Below, piece after piece: positions 6,179 through 9,324 of a stretch of 9,324 bases of DNA. Under the pieces are notes generated by a model. The model saw only the letters and a program-made list of their open reading frames with translations, did no database searches and was not told where the DNA came from. The translations under genes and the position numbers were made by a program. The DNA is from JBHHXR01 sp046757205 (lineage in GTDB: Bacteria > Pseudomonadota > Alphaproteobacteria > Rhodobacterales > Rhodobacteraceae). The stretch spans positions 1-9,324 of the forward strand of contig JBHHXR010000135.1 in NCBI GenBank assembly GCA_046757205.1, written 5' to 3'. Each line of letters begins with the position of its first letter. Within the stretch, counting starts at the first letter, position 1.

Positions 6179-7846
6179 ATGAAGAACCTCGACAACCGTG
6201 AACTTCTGGTCAGGGTGCGGGACCTTCACATCGAGGGACGCGCCGACGAAGTGTGGAGCGAGATCGTCAACGGCGTCAGTTTCGATCTTCACAAGGGCGA
6301 GGTTCTCGGGCTGATCGGCGAATCGGGGGCCGGCAAATCCACCGTCGGCCTGGCGGCCATGGGCTTTACCCGCGACGGCTGCCGGATATCCGGCGGCTCG
6401 GTCGAATTCGACGGAATTGATCTGGTAAGTGCCAGCAAGGCAAAGAAACGCGAACTTCTGGGCAAGCGCATCGCCTATGTGGCGCAGTCGGCGGCGGCCA
6501 GTTTCAACCCGGCGCACCGGCTGATCGACCAGCATACCGAGGCGCCGGTCCAGCACCGCGTGATGAGCCGGGCCGAATCCGAGAAGGATGCGATCGAGCT
6601 TTACCGCCGGTTGCGTCTTCCGAACCCGGACGAGATCGGCTTCCGCTACCCGCACCAGGTGTCAGGCGGGCAGCTGCAACGGGCGATGACGGCGATGGCG
6701 ATGTCATGCCGGCCCGATCTTATCATCTTCGACGAGCCGACCACGGCGCTCGATGTGACGACCCAAATCGAGGTTTTGGCCGCAATCCGCGACATCGTAT
6801 CCCAGTTCAACACCGCGGCGATCTACATCACCCACGACCTGGCGGTGGTTGCGCAGATGGCCGATTACATCAAGGTGCTTCTGCGCGGCGACGAGGTCGA
6901 GGAATCCGACACCCGGACGATGCTCTCCAATCCGAAGGAGGAATACACGAAATCTCTTTGGGCGGTACGCAGTTTCGTGCATGAGCAGAAACCGCCGGTC
7001 GACCCGGAAGAGGTGCCGGTCGTGCAGGTCAACAACGTGTCGGCGGCCTACGGCGCGGCAAAGGTCCTTTTCGACGTCAGCTTCGCGATTCACAAGGGCC
7101 GCACGGTGGCGGTCGTCGGCGAATCCGGGTCCGGCAAGTCGACGGTGGCGCGCTGTATCACCGGTCTGTTGCCGCCTACCGACGGGACAATCGAATTCAA
7201 CGGCCAGACGCTGCCGGCGGACTTTCGCAAGCGCGACAAGAACCAGCTCCGCCAGGCGCAGATGATCTACCAGATGGCGGACACCGCGCTCAATCCGAAG
7301 TCTCGCATCCGCGACATCATCGGCCGCCCGGTGGAGTTCTACAGAGGCTTGCGCGGCAAGGACAAGACGCGGCGCGTGGCCCAGCTTCTCGAACAGATCG
7401 AGATGGAGCCGGATGAATTCATGCACCGCGTGCCCTCGGAGCTTTCGGGCGGCCAGAAACAGCGGATCGGCATTGCACGCGCACTGGCCGCCGATCCGGA
7501 ATTCATCATCTGCGACGAAGTGACCTCGGCGCTGGACCAGCTTGTCGCCGAGGGCATTCTGCGCCTGCTGGCGCGCCTGCAGGACGAACTCGGGCTGGCC
7601 TACATGTTCATTACCCACGATCTCGCGACCGTGAAGGCGATATCGGACGAGGTTGTGGTAATGAAGGAAGGCAAGGTCGTCGAAGCGGGTCCGAAGGACC
7701 AGATGTTCACCCCGCCCCACCATCCGTACACGGATCTCTTGCTCAGCTCGGTGCCCGAGATGGATCCCGACTGGCTGACCCGCCTTCTGGAGAGCCGGGG
7801 CGTAGAGAATCTTGGGGATGCCGCAAGCGCCAAAATTGGTGTATGA
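6179..7846 (+). CDS. Peptide-type ABC transporter ATP-binding protein, two fused nucleotide-binding domains (DppD-DppF type)
   Basis: Cytoplasmic motor of the importer. The 555 residues hold two complete ABC ATPase domains that are separate proteins in E. coli DppD/DppF. Domain 1: Walker A GESGAGKST (47-55), signature VSGGQ (161-165), Walker B LIIFDE (181-186), switch H219. Domain 2: Walker A GESGSGKST (314-322), signature LSGGQ (422-426), Walker B FIICDE (442-447), switch H480. Each domain is followed by the oligopeptide-transporter C-terminal segment (NPKEEYTKSLW at 251-261; PPHHPYTDLLLSSVPEMDP at 512-530). Both sites look competent. The Q-loops differ from the common QDPxxSLNP: AQSAAASFNP at 102-111 and YQMADTALNP at 364-373. 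The glutamines Q103 and Q365 remain. The ATG at 6179 has a strong ribosome site and lies 3 bases after the permease stop. The ligand is not predictable from this subunit. Confidence 0.95.
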   Translation: MKNLDNRELLVRVRDLHIEGRADEVWSEIVNGVSFDLHKGEVLGLIGESGAGKSTVGLAAMGFTRDGCRISGGSVEFDGIDLVSASKAKKRELLGKRIAYVAQSAAASFNPAHRLIDQHTEAPVQHRVMSRAESEKDAIELYRRLRLPNPDEIGFRYPHQVSGGQLQRAMTAMAMSCRPDLIIFDEPTTALDVTTQIEVLAAIRDIVSQFNTAAIYITHDLAVVAQMADYIKVLLRGDEVEESDTRTMLSNPKEEYTKSLWAVRSFVHEQKPPVDPEEVPVVQVNNVSAAYGAAKVLFDVSFAIHKGRTVAVVGESGSGKSTVARCITGLLPPTDGTIEFNGQTLPADFRKRDKNQLRQAQMIYQMADTALNPKSRIRDIIGRPVEFYRGLRGKDKTRRVAQLLEQIEMEPDEFMHRVPSELSGGQKQRIGIARALAADPEFIICDEVTSALDQLVAEGILRLLARLQDELGLAYMFITHDLATVKAISDEVVVMKEGKVVEAGPKDQMFTPPHHPYTDLLLSSVPEMDPDWLTRLLESRGVENLGDAASAKIGV

Positions 7847-7888
7847 TTCTTCCGTCACCAGCGGGTTGCCGCGGACGGATAAACGTTG

Positions 7889-7906
7889 GTCGGCCGAACG
7901 GCCGGC
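7889..7906 (+). other. GC-rich intercistronic hairpin before the binding-protein gene
   Basis: Bases 7889-7895 pair with 7900-7906 (GTCGGCC with GGCCGGC, one G-U pair) around the tetraloop GAAC. No T-tract follows, so it is not a typical Rho-independent terminator. Stem-loops between ATPase and binding-protein genes can protect a downstream mRNA segment or cause partial termination, raising or lowering the binding protein relative to the membrane parts. The function is inferred. The 83-base gap around it (7847-7929) shows no convincing promoter. Confidence 0.4.
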
Positions 7907-7917
7907 AATACAAACTC

Positions 7918-7923
7918 AGGGAG
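7918..7923 (+). promoter_or_regulatory. Ribosome binding site of solute-binding protein gene
   Basis: AGGGAG ends 6 bases before the ATG at 7930. It confirms the start that gives a complete twin-arginine signal peptide. Confidence 0.7.
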
Positions 7924-7929
7924 ACTGAT

Positions 7930-9324
7930 ATGTCGTTCAACATTGACAGAAGAGGCCTACTGAAGGCCGGGGCTGCCGCGAGCGTCCTCGCCGCCACTGG
8001 TCTACCGGCGAAAGCCGCGCCGAAAAGAGGCGGAAAGCTGCGCCTCGGCGTTTCCGGCGGCAATACTTCGGACAGCTGGGACGGCCGGACCCATTCGGAC
8101 CTGTTCATGCAGATGTCTGCCCAGGGCTGCGTCTTTGACTGCCTGACCGAAATCGGCGCCGACGGAACCCTCAAGGGCGAACTGGCGGAGAGCTGGGAGG
8201 CTTCGGCGGATGCCAAAACCTGGACCTTCAATCTGCGCAAGGGCGTCACCTTCCACAATGGCAAGGACTTCGGTGCCGACGACGTGATCGCGTCGTTGCA
8301 GATGCACACCGCCGAGGATGCCAAGTCAGCCGCCAAGCCGATCGTTTCCGCGGTCGAAGAAATGACGAAGATGAACGACCATCAGGTCCAGTTCAAGATG
8401 AAGAGCGGCAACGCCGACTTCCCGTTCCTGCTGTCGGACTATCACATCCTGATGTACCCGGCCGGCATGATCGACGAAGCGATCGCCAAGGGCATCGGCA
8501 CCGGCGGATACACCAACGCCAGTTTCGATCCGGGCGTCCGGTTCGTCGGCAAGAGAAATCCGAATTACTACAAGGAAGACTGCTGCTTCTTCGACGAGGT
8601 CGAGATGATCGGCATCACCGACGCGACGGCGCGCATGAACGCGCTGATGACCAACCAGGTCGATGCCGTCAACCGCGTCGACTTCAAGACCGAAGCACTT
8701 CTGAAGCGCAACCCGAACGTCGAGATCTTCGAAACCACGGGCAACCAGCACTACACGTTCCCGATGATCACGACGCAGTCGCCGTTTGACGACAACCACG
8801 TCCGGCTGGCGCTCAAACATGCCATCGACCGTCAGGAAATGGTCGACAAGATCCTGCTCGGCCACGGCGCGGTCGCCAACGACAACCCGATCGGCCCGGC
8901 GAACCAGTATTTCTACGCCGACATGGAGCCGAACGATTTCGATCCCGACAAGGCCAGGTTCCACCTGAAGGAGGCGGGTCTTTCGTCGCTCGACATCGAC
9001 TTGTCGACTTCGAACGCGGCATTCCCGGGCGCCGACGATGCGTCGCTGCTGTTCCAGGCTTCGGCCAAGAAGGCCGGCATCAACATCAACGTGGTGCGCG
9101 AACCGGCAGACGGCTACTGGTCGAATGTCTGGCTGAAGAAGCCGTTCTGTGCATGCTTCTGGTCCGGCCGGGCGACCGAGGACTGGATGTTCTCGACCGC
9201 CTACGAGGCCGGCGTGCCGTGGAACGACACCTTCTGGGACCACGACCGCTTCAACGAATTGCTGATCGCTGCCCGTGCCGAGTTGGACACCGACAAGCGC
9301 CGGGAGATGTCCTACGCGATGCAG
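7930..9324 (+). CDS. ABC transporter substrate-binding protein, family 5 (peptide type), Tat-exported, 3'-truncated
   Basis: Periplasmic ligand-binding subunit of the importer. 465 codons are present and the frame is open at the window end; the family is usually 500-540 residues, so roughly 40-70 are missing. The N-terminus is a Tat signal: DRRGLLK (6-12, twin arginine R7-R8), a hydrophobic Ala/Leu stretch, and AKA at 27-29 with likely cleavage after A29. The mature chain begins APKRGGKLRLG, the standard family 5 opening. Further family landmarks are LAESWEASADAKTWTFNLRKGVTFHNGK, VRLALKHAIDRQEMVDKILLG and the segment WSGRATEDWMFSTAY. Six cysteines occur in three close pairs (C67/C71, C218/C219, C407/C409), unusual for a periplasmic binding protein. 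It is last in the importer operon, 83 bases after the ATPase gene. The ligand is unknown: family 5 members bind peptides, nickel, heme, opines or sugars. Confidence 0.92.
   Translation, partial: MSFNIDRRGLLKAGAAASVLAATGLPAKAAPKRGGKLRLGVSGGNTSDSWDGRTHSDLFMQMSAQGCVFDCLTEIGADGTLKGELAESWEASADAKTWTFNLRKGVTFHNGKDFGADDVIASLQMHTAEDAKSAAKPIVSAVEEMTKMNDHQVQFKMKSGNADFPFLLSDYHILMYPAGMIDEAIAKGIGTGGYTNASFDPGVRFVGKRNPNYYKEDCCFFDEVEMIGITDATARMNALMTNQVDAVNRVDFKTEALLKRNPNVEIFETTGNQHYTFPMITTQSPFDDNHVRLALKHAIDRQEMVDKILLGHGAVANDNPIGPANQYFYADMEPNDFDPDKARFHLKEAGLSSLDIDLSTSNAAFPGADDASLLFQASAKKAGININVVREPADGYWSNVWLKKPFCACFWSGRATEDWMFSTAYEAGVPWNDTFWDHDRFNELLIAARAELDTDKRREMSYAMQ

Noticed and set aside
4892..6655. Open frame of 587 codons on the minus strand opposite both permease genes and the ATPase start
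   Set aside because: Its translation is rich in His, Arg, Gln and Asp with no recognisable domain, typical of the antisense shadow of GC-rich coding DNA. The plus strand holds three well-conserved transporter genes over the same bases.
6704..7858. Open frame of 384 codons on the minus strand opposite the ATPase gene
   Set aside because: The plus strand clearly encodes two full ABC domains here; the minus-strand product is compositionally odd and has no motif or ribosome site.
8326..9243. Open frame of 305 codons on the minus strand opposite the binding-protein gene
   Set aside because: It is a shadow of the family 5 binding protein: Val/Arg/Asp-rich, with no family resemblance.
1..9324. tRNA or rRNA genes, CRISPR arrays, insertion sequences, attachment sites
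   Set aside because: Almost all bases are explained by eleven conventional genes. The only gaps (42, 51, 111 and 83 bases) are too short or lack the needed structure, and no regularly spaced or terminal inverted repeats were seen.

Overview
The window looks like an ordinary stretch of chromosome from a GC-rich alphaproteobacterium. This rests on protein flavour (ComF, a CGYC-type glutaredoxin 3, a Nit-type amidase, UbiG, and a Tat-exported peptide-type binding protein), on strong G/C third-position bias, and on tight gene packing. UbiG implies a ubiquinone-making, respiring Gram-negative. Genus-level placement is not possible from what can be seen. No RNA genes, insertion sequences, phage genes, integrases or CRISPR arrays were found.

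Left block, about 1-2163, plus strand: the 3' part of comF (start lies outside the window), then grxC, a carbon-nitrogen hydrolase of the Nit / deaminated-glutathione-amidase type, and a MarR-family regulator. grxC, the amidase gene and the regulator are separated by only 4 and 2 bases and read as one transcription unit. A plausible promoter for it spans the end of comF. The theme is thiol/glutathione upkeep: GrxC uses glutathione, and Nit-type amidases repair deaminated glutathione.

Middle block, about 2155-3951: ubiG (ubiquinone O-methyltransferase) lies on the minus strand, tail to tail with the MarR gene and overlapping it by 9 bases. It is divergent from a plus-strand prolyl iminopeptidase gene across a gap of about 50 bases.

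Right block, about 3952-9324, plus strand: a dipeptide/oligopeptide-type (PepT family) ABC importer operon in the order permease (DppB-like), permease (DppC-like with an N-terminal membrane extension), double-domain ATPase (DppD-DppF fusion), and a family 5 solute-binding protein with a twin-arginine signal, cut by the window end. A 111-base leader before the operon holds a TTGACA-type promoter, a 6-bp dyad and a short direct repeat. A GC-rich hairpin lies between the ATPase and binding-protein genes. The binding protein should capture the ligand in the periplasm, the two permeases form the channel, and the fused ATPase powers it. The ligand cannot be named from sequence, although the nearby peptidase is compatible with peptides.

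I found no clear new system. The points most worth a second look are the extended second permease, the three cysteine pairs in the Tat-exported binding protein, and the dyad and repeats in the importer's control region.
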